Below are positions 9,575 to 20,460 of a stretch of 64,000 nt of DNA, in pieces (the stretch's first letter is position 1; every line of letters starts with the position of its first letter). The stretch spans positions 9,298,299-9,362,298 of the forward strand of contig OY754978.1 in assembly GCA_963576475.1 (NCBI GenBank). Direction: 5' to 3'. Position numbers and translations under genes: made by a program. Below the pieces are notes generated by a model that was not told the DNA's origin, did not search any database, and saw only the letters and a program-made list of their open reading frames with translations. The stretch comes from Molanna angustata. Taxonomy: Eukaryota; Arthropoda; Insecta; Trichoptera; Molannidae.

Positions 9575-9725
9575 AACACTTACTTGCACCCTGCGCATGT
9601 GGCGAGTTTATTGCCATATGGAAATTTCTTCCATCTAACCAGTGTTTCCAGCCAAGAAAAGCCACATTAGCGTGAAAAATTAATTTAAATAAATTTCTCC
9701 CCTGCTGGAGATCGTACCCAGGACG
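9575..9725 (-). mobile_element. SINE2, copy B (head lost)
   Basis: Minus strand reads GTCCTGGGTACGATCTCC (decayed B-box region), GAAATTTATTTAAATTAA, GGCTGGAAACACTGG, GGAAGAAATTTCCATATGGC and ATAAACTCGCCAC, then GCAGGGTGCAAGTAAG. The tRNA-like 5' end beyond the B box is missing. It matches copies at 4695-4882 and 46625-46795. Confidence 0.75.
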
Positions 9726-10029
9726 AAAGTAAATGTATAATAGTTAAAAAAAATACTTCATTTTCAACCAAAAATTAAACACGGATAATTTTTAAGAATT
9801 TATTCAGAGCTAGTTTAAAACAATCTGCCCGTCCAGGTAATTCATTAAATTGCGAATCACCTAAACAATTTAATGATATGCCTGGACGCAAAGCATTATG
9901 CTTAATTTTACGATTTATCTGCGACATGTTTAAAACCACGTTTATCAATCCAAATTTAGTTTTTAATTCCAATCCGATTACAAAAAAATGTTTTGAAAAC
10001 AAAATTCCATCTGAAAAATCAAAAATTCA

Positions 10030-10255
10030 TTCATTCATTCATACCAGAAATTAGTACAGGTGTGCATTACCTTATGAAAGGAAGGGCGACACATCCCTAA
10101 AGTGAATCCCCACATACCAGACTAAAAAGGTACTACATTCAGAATGGGCGATGAAGCGTATTGTTGAAATATGCGAGTTGTTATTTGGCCTCTTTTATTT
10201 TCGATTACCCGGCCCGAAAACGGTGGTGCCCCATGTATAGCTGAGATCAAAAATA
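10030..10255 (-). mobile_element. Dispersed family B with (GAAT)n tail, copy 1
   Basis: The tail CATTCATTCATTCATACC sits at 10028-10045, so the 3' end points left. The body shares CAGGTGTGCATTA, CATTCAGAATGGGCG and TTTTCGATTACCCGGC words with 22290-22530 (+), 30430-30625 (-) and in part 12490-12590 (-). No frame is conserved. It could be a SINE or the 3' UTR of a LINE. Confidence 0.5.
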
Positions 10256-10884
10256 CAGATTTTTAAACGAAATACTGATTTTTTTTTATTTATTCGGAGT
10301 TATAAGTCTTTCTATAACTTCGTAAGTATAAGTACACAAAAAATCACTATAGAGATTGTTTACTTTTGGTCATGTTTTATACTGAATGAAGTATAAACAT
10401 GAGCGGCGGAGGGTGTAGGGGAGGAATGTTGTGTAGTGCACATGGCATATCGTTACGGCACATAAAATATTAATTATGACAGCTTGAAGGGATTAGGCAA
10501 AACATCCATATAAACGATTATAAAACGAAAATAATGAGCATCAATAACATAACTAACAATGCGAAAATAAAAAAATGAATGGATTTTGGCCAATACCTAC
10601 TCTATACATAAGTTAGACGCTTCATAAATAGTATCAATATGAAGTAGAGTTATCGCCAAGCATCTTGAAAAATCACGAGGACTGTGCAGAACACTAATTT
10701 GAGTTTTTTGTTTGGTTGGTGGAGCCGATATTTGCTACTATAATATAACCATAGAATAAAAATACTATTATTTTATGTACCTATATTAAGTACTTATCCA
10801 AATATTTGCCGATACCAATATTGTTTGTCAGACTTATAGTGTGGGCTGCGCAGAACACAATTGTAAGAATTTTATAAAAAACTA
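10256..10884. other. Unassigned AT-rich DNA
   Basis: Nothing coding. TATCGCCAAGCATCTTGA at about 10643-10660 resembles the terminus of the small inverted element at 48843-48970. Confidence 0.3.
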
Positions 10885-11455
10885 GTGTGTCCGGGCAGAC
10901 GTTGTTCTGCCACAGATCACATTTTGTATAGACCTCATTTTATATCTTATTCTGCCTAAGATCGCCTTTTATAAAGATCATATTTTATATAGACCTCATT
11001 TTATGTCTTGTTCTGCCTAAGATCACCTTTTATAAAGATCAAATTTTATATAGACCTCATTTTATGTCTTGTTCTGTCAAAGATCACCTTTACAAAGATC
11101 ACATTTTATATAGACCTCATTTTATGTCTTGTTCTGTCAAAGATTACCTTTTATAAAGATCACATTTTATATAGACCTCATTTTATGTCTTGTTCTGCCT
11201 AAGATCACCTTTTATAAAGATCAAATTTTATATAGACCTCATTTTATGTCTTGTTCTGTCAAAGATACCTTTTATAAAGATCACATTTTATATAGACCTC
11301 ATTTTATGTCTTGTTCTGCCTAAGATCACCTTTTATAAAGATCAAATTTTATATAGACCTCATTTTATGTCTTGTTCTGTCAAAGATACCTTTTATAAAG
11401 ATCACATTTTATATAGACCTCATTTTTATGTCTTGTTCTGTCAAAGATCACCTTT
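10885..11455. repeat. 61-bp minisatellite, about 9 units
   Basis: The unit is built from AAGATCACCTTTTATAAAG, ATCAAATTTTATATAGACC and TCATTTTATGTCTTGTTCTG with period 61 (60 where one C is lost). Unit variants are GCCTAAGATCACC..CAAATT and GTCAAAGATACC..CACATT; from about 11190 to 11430 they alternate, giving a ~121-bp two-unit period. The array follows ACTAGTGTGTCCGGGCAGAC, a mobile-element-like edge. Three degraded units resume at 11583-11710. Short frames on the plus strand are by-products of the repeat. Confidence 0.92.
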
Positions 11456-12310
11456 TTTTAACATGTCTACGTAGGGGACGCCAGCTATTAGGATTTGGGT
11501 CCATTTTACTCTTCCGAAGAAGCGCACTACGTAGCGTCGGGAGGGGTTTGCAATCTAGAAAAGAGTTTTTCCTTTTTATAGACCTTTGTTAAAGATCACA
11601 TTTTTTATAGACCTCATTTCATGTCTTGTTCTGCTTAAGATCACCTTTTATACAGACCTCATTTTATGTCTTTTACTGGCATACACCACCTTCTATGTAG
11701 ATCGCATTTTATACATTTCCTTCTTACATTTATTTTCAACTAACCGAATACCCGCAAATTTATTGAACTTTATTAAGATTAAATATGAATCAATTTTTAT
11801 AGAGAAATACGACGTGCAGTAATAAATTAAATAAAAGCAGCAGATATTGATCTGATGCAGATGTTTTGTAATCTCCACTTTATGTTACATGATATTTTTA
11901 TCCAACTGGTTGTACCATTTGAACAGTAGATGCATGGAGTGTATAATAACAGTAGATGTATGATTCGTTTTTCCAGTAGTGCATTATTGCTCTGCCGCTG
12001 TCCTATCTAATTCATATTGCATCTTTAGTATTTTTAAATGAAGGTAATAGAGTTAACCAAACGCATTAGTGTTACGTCTAATAATTGAAGTGGAATAGCA
12101 ATTATTTGTTTTCGTTCCACGAACGGTAGAGGTCGAGTCGACTCTGGATGTTGGTGGTAAAGTACGGAACCGATCCGAGACGTGTTGACGGTTCAACTGC
12201 CAACGAATTACCTTCAACTTTCTTGAAAGACTGCCAGAACGAGATACATATACCTACACGAAAATTAATTATTGCCTACCCTGTATACCTATGTACATAT
12301 AAGACAGGAA
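11456..12310. other. Interrupted array remnant, then unassigned DNA
   Basis: A GC-richer insert at 11461-11582 carries two CTACGTAG words; the 61-bp repeat then resumes in decayed form to about 11710. From 11711 to 12310 no frame or repeat is supported. Confidence 0.35.
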
Positions 12311-12489
12311 TATTTACCTTTTCAAACATGACGTATTTCGTTATTCGGCCAAATTACAAATATCATTCATTCATACAATTTCGTGCACCAACTGTCATGT
12401 CCCATGTTGGGAATGACATGCAGGCATCAGGACACTAGTGGAATCCGGGTGGTCGGATATTGGGGGCTACGTATATAAAGGTGCTCCTG

Positions 12490-12590
12490 ACACGAAAAGT
12501 AAGTATTCGTACCATCACGGCATATTCCATAATGTGGGGTAACTAGCGACAGGTGGACGGGTGTGCATAAAATTAAAAAATATCCGAGTA
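12490..12590 (-). mobile_element. Dispersed family B, fragment
   Basis: CCATCACGGCATATTCCATA, ATGTGGGGTAACTAGCGACA and ACGGGTGTGCATAAA match in inverted order the 3' part of the family B copy at 22440-22520. It interrupts the CAAACATGACG cluster, so it inserted later or was carried along. Confidence 0.5.
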
Positions 12591-12754
12591 TCTACGTATT
12601 CCTCAAACATGACGTATGTCGTCGTTCGATCAAATTATACATATCCGATTTTCAAACATGACAGATATTGTCATTCGACCAAATTATATACATTCAAACA
12701 TGACGTATGTCGTCATTAGATCAAATTATACATTTACATATCGATTAGGAGAAT

Positions 12755-12836
12755 CTACCTATTCAAACATGACGGATTATATTTGAATGTATATAATTTG
12801 GTCGAATGACGAAATCCGTCATGTTTGAATAGGTAG
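12755..12836. mobile_element. 82-bp perfect inverted-repeat element
   Basis: The 22 bases at 12755-12776 (starting CTACCTATTCAAACATGACG) are perfectly complementary to 12815-12836. The centre is AT-rich. It has the size of a minimal MITE and may be the parent unit of the surrounding cluster. Confidence 0.65.
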
Positions 12837-13009
12837 AACATATGTATAATTTGATGGATTAACCAACTCAAACATGACGGATTTCGTCATTCGACCAAAT
12901 TATATACATTCAAACATGACGTATGTCGTTATTCGTTCAAACTATACGTAACAGATAGGAGGATCTACCTACTCAAACATGACGTATTTCGTCTAAAATA
13001 TGATTGCAT

Positions 13010-13085
13010 ATAATATAATGTATACGCAAACATTGGATTTTTTTCCTGTCCGGAGTCAAATAGCATTTTGTCTATTCGTCTCTAT
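13010..13085 (+). mobile_element. Family F fragment
   Basis: ACGCAAACATTGGATTTTTT, CCTGTCCGGAGTCAAA and TTCGTCTCTATTGATT match the outer end of family F (compare 26525-26610), with an internal deletion. Confidence 0.6.
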
Positions 13086-13820
13086 TGATTAAATATGTCA
13101 AAAAATATCCGAATAGGTAGAATATATATCTATTCAAACAGGATTTATGTCGTACGTCATGTTTGAAAATTTAGATAAACGAAATTGTATTTTAAAAATC
13201 AATATATTTTTTCTCAGCGATAATAAACATCGGGTCAGCATTGAGTCTCTAACTACTCAACTCTTGCATATTTTAAAACCATATGGTATATTTTTTTATT
13301 TTTATTATGTTCGTTCAAAGACACCATAATCTTCTCATTCTTTATTATAGTCTACGGGGCTCCGTTGAAAGAAGCCCATCTGGTATTAGAAGACCTGTGT
13401 CTTACCCATGGAAAATAGAATAAAAGGCAAGTCTCATACACATTATAGTCATTCAAGATAAACTATACTGCAGACAGTCTCTTTGTGACTTATAAGGTAT
13501 TGTCTAACCGTCAAAGGAATTCTTAGAATAGATCTGAAAATCATACATAATATATTCCCTTAACTTTTTTCTATTTTTGTATGAAAATAAAAACACTAAA
13601 CGGAAACTAGTATTTCTCATATTTTTATACTATTTTTTATATAAGTATCTTATACCAGAAGTGCTTAAAATTCGGTCAAATGTTAAAAACAATAAAAAAA
13701 CTATACATATTATACATACACCTATATATTTGTATCCGTATTTCTCTTAAATGACACAAGTACCTAAGTGATATTTTTCTGTATATGTTTTTTTTATACC
13801 AGTAAAACCATATATCTTAT
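13086..13820. other. Unassigned AT-rich DNA
   Basis: No protein similarity or repeat relation seen. The short frame near 13147-13329 has no recognisable feature. Confidence 0.3.
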
Positions 13821-13997
13821 GGCTGCCCGTACACGGTCAATCTGGATCACGATCCGATCAAAAATCAATGATCGCGATCCAGATTGACTGTGTAATTGAT
13901 TGATTGATTTGACGGGGTGCCGTTCCATATTAATATGGATCGTTATCATTGATTTTAATCACGGACGCGATCCAGATTGACTGTATACGGGGGTGCC
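13821..13997. mobile_element. MITE with GGC..CCCGTACAC termini
   Basis: The left end GGCTGCCCGTACACGGTCAA continues TCTGGATCACGATCC. The right end, read inverted, is GGCACCCCCGTATACAGTCA then ATCTGGATCGCG. Internal copies of ATCCAGATTGACTGT occur near 13878 and 13969 and TCAATGAT words are mirrored. About 177 bp, no coding capacity. Target duplication not resolved. Confidence 0.65.
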
Positions 13998-14391
13998 AAT
14001 ACATAGTTTTACTATAAATTTATTGTTTTCAAAACATGTATAGAAAATATCACCTAACTGGTGTCAATTAATAGAAATACGGATAATATGAAACCACGGA
14101 TTACTGATACCAAATATTTTTTATTTGTCGTGTTTTATTATTTTTAGTTTGTTTAGTTTGTTTAGTTTGTACGTGGTAAAAATGATATTTTCATAAGTAG
14201 GTTGACATTAATTGATAATCATTTATTAGTGATAAAATATTTTAAACACGCTTAAATGCAACGTCAAGTGTGTAAATACGATAAATATAACAAACAAAAT
14301 GTTTTTAAAACAATGTAAAATATTTTTAAAAAAATGTAATACACATGTCATATTCAAGATAACTTGGAAATTATATTGTATTCTTTGTACT
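13998..14391. other. Unassigned AT-rich DNA
   Basis: Contains a small GTTTAGTTT triplication at about 14148-14171. Nothing else supported. Confidence 0.3.
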
Positions 14392-14562
14392 GCAACCATG
14401 TCAAATAATATTTAATACGCATCCAATAACAATTTGCCACATTCTGGAGACTTTTATCGTCTCACAGACCCAGACTGAAAACACAATTAAAAAACTGTCA
14501 CGGAGAATCGAACCCGAAATCTTTGCTTCAGGAGTTGAATATCTAACCAACTGAGACACGAA
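14392..14562 (-). mobile_element. SINE1, copy C (diverged)
   Basis: Minus strand reads TCTCAGTTGGTTAGATATTC (A-box region), GGGTTCGATTCTCC (mutated B box), TTTTCAGTCTGGGTCTGTGA, AGTCTCCAGAATGTGGCAA and GTTATTGGATGCGT. Mutations in both boxes suggest an old copy. Confidence 0.8.
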
Positions 14563-15392
14563 ATTATCCTAAAAATACTAATATAATTACAATATCACGA
14601 ATCGTCACAATGAATATTCATAGTTTGCAATTTAATTAACAAATTCGATTCGAGAACGAATAAAAAATAGGTTAATTCAAAATGATGAATAATGTAAAAT
14701 GTTCAAAACAAAACATCCAGAAATTTAGCATAAATAAAGTATAAAATAGAAATTGGGGACCAGAACAATGGAATAATACAATATGCAAATAAAATCTATA
14801 ATTTACTCACATATCGACAAATGAAACGAATGTCAATGAATAAATTCGTAGAGGTCGTTGAACTCTTGAGAGAGTATATTTCGTAAAAAAAGCATCCCCA
14901 CTTATAAACGCTATACCCCACACGTTTCCACAGATTAATTTGTGAATGGTGGAAATTCTCATCGACATACTTTTAGTTATTTACTATAGAATTATTGTTT
15001 TTGTTCTGTTTTTATTATATTTTGTATTTTTTTTATAATCGGAATTGTATATTATTTTGAAAAGGAAACAATTATTTTTTATCAAGATATTTTGTGAGAA
15101 TGCTCTGAAAATATCATAATATGTCTATGGTTTTGTGCACAGATTCAACAATTTTTGAAATCGAATCGTCAAATCGAAGTAAATGCGCTAAAATATTTCC
15201 ATTTTTCATAGTTTACTGTGTACAATTATGGTATGTGTACGAACAGCGATAGAAAATACTAACTGACAATATGTATGTGCTTAATACAAAACAGTAACAT
15301 GCTTTAATTGAATATAAAATTTTAATGATGCTCCCTTGTAAAATCCCTTTTTTGGACATTAGTCACATTAGTGATAAATATTCAGAATTATT
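14563..15392. other. Unassigned AT-rich DNA
   Basis: About 830 bp with no coding or repeat signal that I can defend. Confidence 0.3.
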
Positions 15393-15400
15393 ATAGTACC

Positions 15401-15566
15401 CAAGGGCGTCGCCAAGGGGGGGCAGCTGCCCCCCCTAGAGATTAAAAAAATGTAACAATTCATATTTTTCTCATCCTCCATAATATAGAGTATACGGAGA
15501 ATAGCCCTATGAATGGGTTAAATTGCCCCCCCCCCCCCCCTGGGCCTTGGGCTGGCGACGCCCTTG
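15401..15566. mobile_element. hAT-type MITE with perfect 8-bp target duplication
   Basis: The termini CAAGGGCGTCGCCA and TGGCGACGCCCTTG are 14-bp perfect inverted repeats. Immediately outside, ATAGTACC occurs at 15393-15400 and again at 15567-15574, an exact 8-bp duplication, the length hAT transposases make. The interior carries C- and G-rich runs and no coding sequence. It must have been mobilised by a transposase from elsewhere. Confidence 0.9.
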
Positions 15567-15574
15567 ATAGTACC

Positions 15575-16051
15575 TATTATTAAAGTGAATATTGAAGATA
15601 ATTTTATGCTAAAGTTTTTTTCCGAAGTACACCACACGTCTATATAACGGAAAAAATAAACTTTCTACATAAATTAATATCTCCATAAATAATATGAATT
15701 GTAGAACATGTTATACTCACATGGCTACATTTTTTATACAATTCAGTTCAATCATCTCTATTAAAACTAATGTACATATATGTGTACTTTAATTGATGAC
15801 ACTGTATGTAATGTCACTTTATTTTATTGCAAAGTACCTACACTATTTACCTAACTGACGTATCAATATCGCGGGATCAAAAATTAGAAACTGGTTAAGG
15901 CTGAATCTAGGACACAAAATTGATAGGTTCGGTATGTGCTATACATAAAACGAAGCTGTCTATAAATATGTAGAAAAGAAATAACTTGAAAAGAAAAAAC
16001 ATTCCTTTCCTATAAATATATTTTCTATAAATCTGCTATTATAATTTACAT
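15575..16051. other. Unassigned AT-rich DNA
   Basis: No supported frame or repeat. Confidence 0.3.
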
Positions 16052-16745
16052 ACTAGTTGCATGTAAAACATGAGATGCAACTCACGATGGCAACAGTATG
16101 TATAGTTGAAGAACCAAACTATAAACCTTTAAATCCAAATCATTGAATATTTTAAGATATTTTGTTTTCTATATAAAAAATGTAGGCATGTATGCCAAGA
16201 TAAGATAATATGGAGAGGTCAGTCCTTTCTTCCTACCCAGAATATGAAAACAGCTTGATGGTATGTATGTTTGGAGATTAAGTATCAAACTATTGAGTCC
16301 CCGTATATATTGTGTATTCTGCCATAAAATTGTATGAAACGATGTCGTCACAAAATTCAATTTTTATAAAAATTGTTACAAAAATTTTGATATGTTGGTA
16401 CTACTACAATCTTGATATTTTTTATAGAAAATTTAATTCTCTAGTTGGATGTTTCCGGAATTTTTAAAAACTTTGGAAATATAAACACACAAATTTGTCA
16501 TAAAAAATGTTTTTCTTCGTAAAAAAATGAGATTTTGTGTATATTTAAGTATACCAAATATCAGCATTCTTGCTTATGCGGTTTTTAAGATATATGGAAA
16601 AGTAAAGTAAAAATTTAAAAATTAATAACCCCTGACTGAAACAAAAATCCGAAATTCTGAGTATAAAAGTTTTGTAGGCCTATAACTATATATTCTGAAA
16701 TTTTTGGCTCTGTGCATTGAGCGGATCAAAAGTTATAAGGAGGGG
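16052..16745 (-). mobile_element. Dispersed family C, copy 2 (Helitron-like candidate)
   Basis: Inverted relative to copy 1. At the left edge ACTAGTTGCATGTAAAACAT is the complement of the shared 3' end, including a CATGT/ACATG hairpin before CTAG. It continues through AACTATACATACTGTTGCCA-like DNA (inverted), CACCATCAAGC, GACGACATCGTTTC and finally CTTATAACTTTTGATCCGCT. About 700 bp match copy 1 throughout at moderate divergence. Confidence 0.55.
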
Positions 16746-16807
16746 GAACAAACACACAAAAAAATGTTCTTCTCCGAATTCTGATTTAATCCATGTACTA
16801 TATTATT

Positions 16808-16844
16808 CCGCAGCATATATTGAACATAATAATATATGCTGCGG
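16808..16844. repeat. 14-bp perfect hairpin
   Basis: CCGCAGCATATATT at 16808-16821 pairs with 16831-16844 around a 9-base loop. It lies just beyond the family C copy. Too short for a typical microRNA precursor. Confidence 0.55.
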
Positions 16845-17099
16845 AGCCTCTAAGTTGGTGTTTTTTGACTTTCAAGTTGAAAAAAACATGAAAAATATAG
16901 ACCTGGCCATACAAACCTCTTGAACAACAAATGCACAAGTGATTATTTCTGTAAAATTATTGGTCGTCTCATGGAGTACTTATGTAATTATTCTTGTACT
17001 AGCCTTTATGTCTCGCCGTTGGCCAAGAATGTAAATTAGTGAAGGAATAAGCAACCGTTTATATACCTACATAATATTGTCACACATAATTTTTTTTAA

Positions 17100-17805
17100 C
17101 CGTAGTATGAAAAGTAGTTTGAAATTTAATTGAGTTTAAGCGGTGTAAAATCTTAAAGTGATGGCCACAATCCATTTGCTTTTATATATAAGCACATACA
17201 ATTTCTGCACGCATGGACTATGGGAAATGATTTTAAATATGACTTCTTATAAAAAGACAACGTCGTAAAGAGTTTGGATTTGGCCACAACCCCTATTTTT
17301 ATATATTGTCATCGAACGCAAATAATGTGTTTTAAATATTTAGTAATTTTGGATAATGGGAAATGGTTTAAAAATTGATTAAACAAAAGTACTGAAAATA
17401 TTCTAGTGTTGGTCCCATCCCATTCGTTTTTATATTTTTCGTCAAGTGTGCATATAGTTTATTATATTTTTGCACAATAATACTGATAGACTTAAAACTG
17501 ACACATAAGTCTACATTACAGAAGAAGACTTAAGCTATGTTAAATAGTTTTTAATATGAATATAAACGTTGTGAAGATCCAGCAATGGCCACAACCCCGA
17601 TTTTTTATATATTGTCATCAAAATGAAATGTGTAGTTATTGAAAATTAAGCAATATATGATGATATAATAAATGGTGTAAATTTGATTGAACAAAAGTAA
17701 TGAGAAGATTCTAGTGTTGGTCACATCCCATTCGTTTTTATGTATTTTCATCAAGTATGCATGTTGTTTATAATATTTCGTTACAATAGACTATTAGACA
17801 TAAAA
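17100..17805. repeat. Old degenerate tandem repeat, ~140-150 bp period
   Basis: Five or so loosely related units share, in order, GGCCACAACCC or GGTCACATCCC, TTCGTTTTTATATAT or its variants, TTGTCATC or TTTTCGTCAAGTGTGCATA, and AAATGGTTTAAA. Related single copies are at 3935-4100 and within family A (29760-29850, 51865-51960). Divergence is high, so the array is ancient. Confidence 0.55.
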
Positions 17806-18345
17806 CTAATCCAAAAGACTAAATAAAAAAAGAAGTAGAAGTATAAAACTATAACAAATAGTTTGTAATAAAAACTGACCCAATGGTCTACATAGAAGAT
17901 GAAATAGAAGAATTACACATTAGGAAATGTATTATATAAAAAACTGACCAAAATGTCTTCATAAAAGAAGAAGAAGATGAATTGAACTATAGGAAATATT
18001 TTATATAAAATTCACCCAACATCTACATAAAATAAGAAAACAAAGAATTAGACTAAAGGATAGTTTGTTTAAAAACTAACCAAAAGGTCTACATAAAGGA
18101 AGAAGAAGACGAATTAGACTATAGGAAATAGTTTGTATAAAAACTCACCCAAGGTCTACATAAATTAAGAAAAAGAAAAATTAGACTTTAGGAAATAGTT
18201 TATTTATAAACTGTCCCAAATGACTTCACAAAAGAAGAGGAAGAAGATTTAAACCCCAAAAAATAGTTTGTAGAAAAAATCACCCAAAGGTCTACATAGA
18301 AAAAAGAAGAATTTCACTATAGGAAATAGTTTGTAGATTGAATGA
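17806..18345. repeat. Degenerate ~65-bp tandem repeat, about 8 units
   Basis: Each unit has AGGAAATAGTTTGTATAAAA, ACTGACCCAAAGGTCTACAT and AAAAGAAGAAGAAGA, then ATTAGACTAT. AGGAAATAGTTT-like words recur near 17924, 17991, 18057, 18124, 18188, 18260 and 18322. Units differ by substitutions and small indels. It directly follows the longer-period degenerate array. Confidence 0.75.
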
Positions 18346-19365
18346 CATGTGTATTGTAGTTAACCTAAGATAGTTTAATAATTTTCCTATACGAAATTAG
18401 TATATTCTTGGTTTTTAAGTAGTAAGTATTAGGTATGTAGGTACCTACCTACAATGATGTTCTAAATTAATTCGAATTCGATTTATAACAAATTTTATTT
18501 GAATATCAGAATGTGTCCGTTACCATAGTAACCATGTTCCAACATGTGAAAAATATCAAATGTTATGGAGACATTTTTTGAATATGTAGGTACCTACATT
18601 GGTTTGTTCGATGCCATAAAAATGAAAATTGTCAGTTAAATCAAATATTTTTAACAAATTATGCAATTTTATTACGCCTATATCTTTACTAATAATTAAC
18701 AGAATTTTACAATAGATGTCTTAAAACTTGCTGTAATGTCTTGTGTTTCATTTTATTATTTCATAATCACATTTATTTCAAAGGTATATTATTTTAAAGA
18801 ACATATTCATTCGGTAGGAAAATTAAATATCGTATGAAAAGATATTAAAATGGCGTGGTTATATGTACATTTTTACAAAACGCTTACTTTAAAAATAAGT
18901 TAAACATTATAATTAGACAAAATATTCACCATGTTTTTCACTTAAAAGCTAAGTTATACTTGAAAATATATTTTTTCGTGTAAATACGTACTTCTAACTT
19001 TTAAACTAACAGATATTTGCGTGCAAAATGTACAATTTTTTGACAGATATGACTTGGAAAATTTTGTATGAAAAAAATAATTATTGAAATATCTTTAAAA
19101 TTCAGCATTTTAATCGCATTATTTTTAGCGTGACACTGCATCAGGTATACTGGTACACGTTCGCACATAAATTAGATTTTTAGATGCTCTTGGTTTTTCA
19201 AACGGCGTGAGACAAACACACACACACCACACACACACACTAACATATTGATTGCTTTATTACTTTAGATTAGTTGTACTGTATGTTTACAAAATAAAAT
19301 AAAAAACACATAACAAATATTTGAATACGTAATAAAACAATGCACACGTCTTTTTATTTTTGCTG
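18346..19365. other. Unassigned AT-rich DNA
   Basis: About 1 kb without supported features, apart from a short (CA)n tract at 19217-19242. Confidence 0.3.
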
Positions 19366-19369
19366 CAAT

Positions 19370-19760
19370 GATAAAACACAATACTGCGCGTTGCAAGCAA
19401 AGGGGACTGGCACTGATTTAAAGGGCACAGAGTATCAGGAGTGCATAACGCTACAGGATAAAATCGACCACCCGCCGAGACGCAACACGAGCAGGTCCTG
19501 CGGCAGAGGAGGGGGTGGAGACTAGACGATCTCGCGGGGTAGGCACGCGTAAAGAGGCTTAGTGTGTGTATGTGTGAGGGGGTGGAGTGAGATATTGAGG
19601 GGACGGTCAACCGGTAGGCAGGCGGGCGGGCTCCCACACACAAAGCTATGCACGCAGCAGCATCGACAAAGACATCTCTCCGCAGTCATGTCGCCCTGGT
19701 AACTTTCCCATTTCATGTCACAATAACCCTCGCGTCAAAATTGATGGGACAATAAATGGG
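19370..19760. other. GC-rich island, possible promoter or 5' exon
   Basis: This stretch is clearly GC-richer than its surroundings and holds several CpGs (CCCGCCGAGACGC, GATCTCGCGGGG, GGCGGGCGGGC). No repeat copy of it exists elsewhere in the window. Frames on both strands cross it but none shows a domain. A CpG-rich unique island in an AT-rich genome can mark a transcription start, though the call is weak. Confidence 0.3.
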
Positions 19761-20235
19761 AAGCCATTTTAGACAACTTGAATACTTTCCACCCTTTACG
19801 ACTTCCATTTCGTCGTTTATAGCCGTTTCGTTTTGGCAAACTCGCAATTACAGACAGAATATAAAAAAATCATTCGAAGATGCAATACAATGTTCGCATC
19901 GATTGTATTTATAAACAACTACTCATACGTTTTGTTTTATTTTTATTTCAATGAACATAAATATAAATTCATATACAAAACGTGCTAATCTATTCATAAT
20001 ACAGATGAGATAAACTCAAATAACTTGTAATATAAACGAATTGGATCTGTAGAGGCAGGATTCCCGTTCCATTCACTAGATTACTAATTCAGCACCTATA
20101 GCTGCATTCCCATACGTTTATTTTTATATAATTTATTTATTTATCACACCACCAAACAATGAAAGCAAGCAGACTACTGCTGCCTAGGAAACAATAAATT
20201 ACGATTTCGACAGACCGCATTATTATAATTTTGAA
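19761..20235. other. Unassigned AT-rich DNA
   Basis: No supported feature. Confidence 0.3.
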
Positions 20236-20460
20236 TTGGATGACAGTTCCCGCTCTACACTACTTGTATTCTTGAACGATATTCCTTCTGCATCTATCAA
20301 TTCCCTCTTATCATTCCTCATTGATATAATCAGTTTATTGTTGATTGCTGTGTATTTTCTTTTACCATAATACAATTGTAACAAACTCACTTGAGGCTTC
20401 GTTTTGCTTGGAACGGATTGCCCAATGCCCAATGTTAATAAAACCGCCTTTGTGTTGTAA
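20236..20460 (+). mobile_element. LINE 3' UTR fragment
   Basis: TTCCCTCTTATCATTCCTCA, TTGATATAATCAG and, at the end, TTGCTTGGAACGGATTGCCC and AATAAAACCGCCTTTGTG align in order with the LINE 3' ends at 25620-25862 and 62490-62740. The A-rich tail is gone. Confidence 0.5.

Larger units (their letters stand above)
12311..13005. repeat. Cluster of direct and inverted CAAACATGACG units
   Basis: TCAAACATGACG or a close variant recurs about nine times (near 12326, 12604, 12652, 12688, 12762, 12867, 12911, 12983 and, inverted, 12817), usually followed by a TATTTCGTCATTCGACCAAA-like stretch and an AATTATA spacer. Orientation is mixed. The pattern suggests repeated insertion or rearrangement of a very small inverted-repeat element. 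Confidence 0.75.

Noticed and set aside
9775..10002. Minus-strand 75-codon frame as a LINE C-terminus
   Set aside because: A QFNELPGRADCF stretch loosely recalls the LWNSLP block, but the context and other motifs are missing, so I left it unassigned.
11008..11592. Several overlapping 64-94 codon frames
   Set aside because: They are shifted copies of the 61-bp minisatellite.
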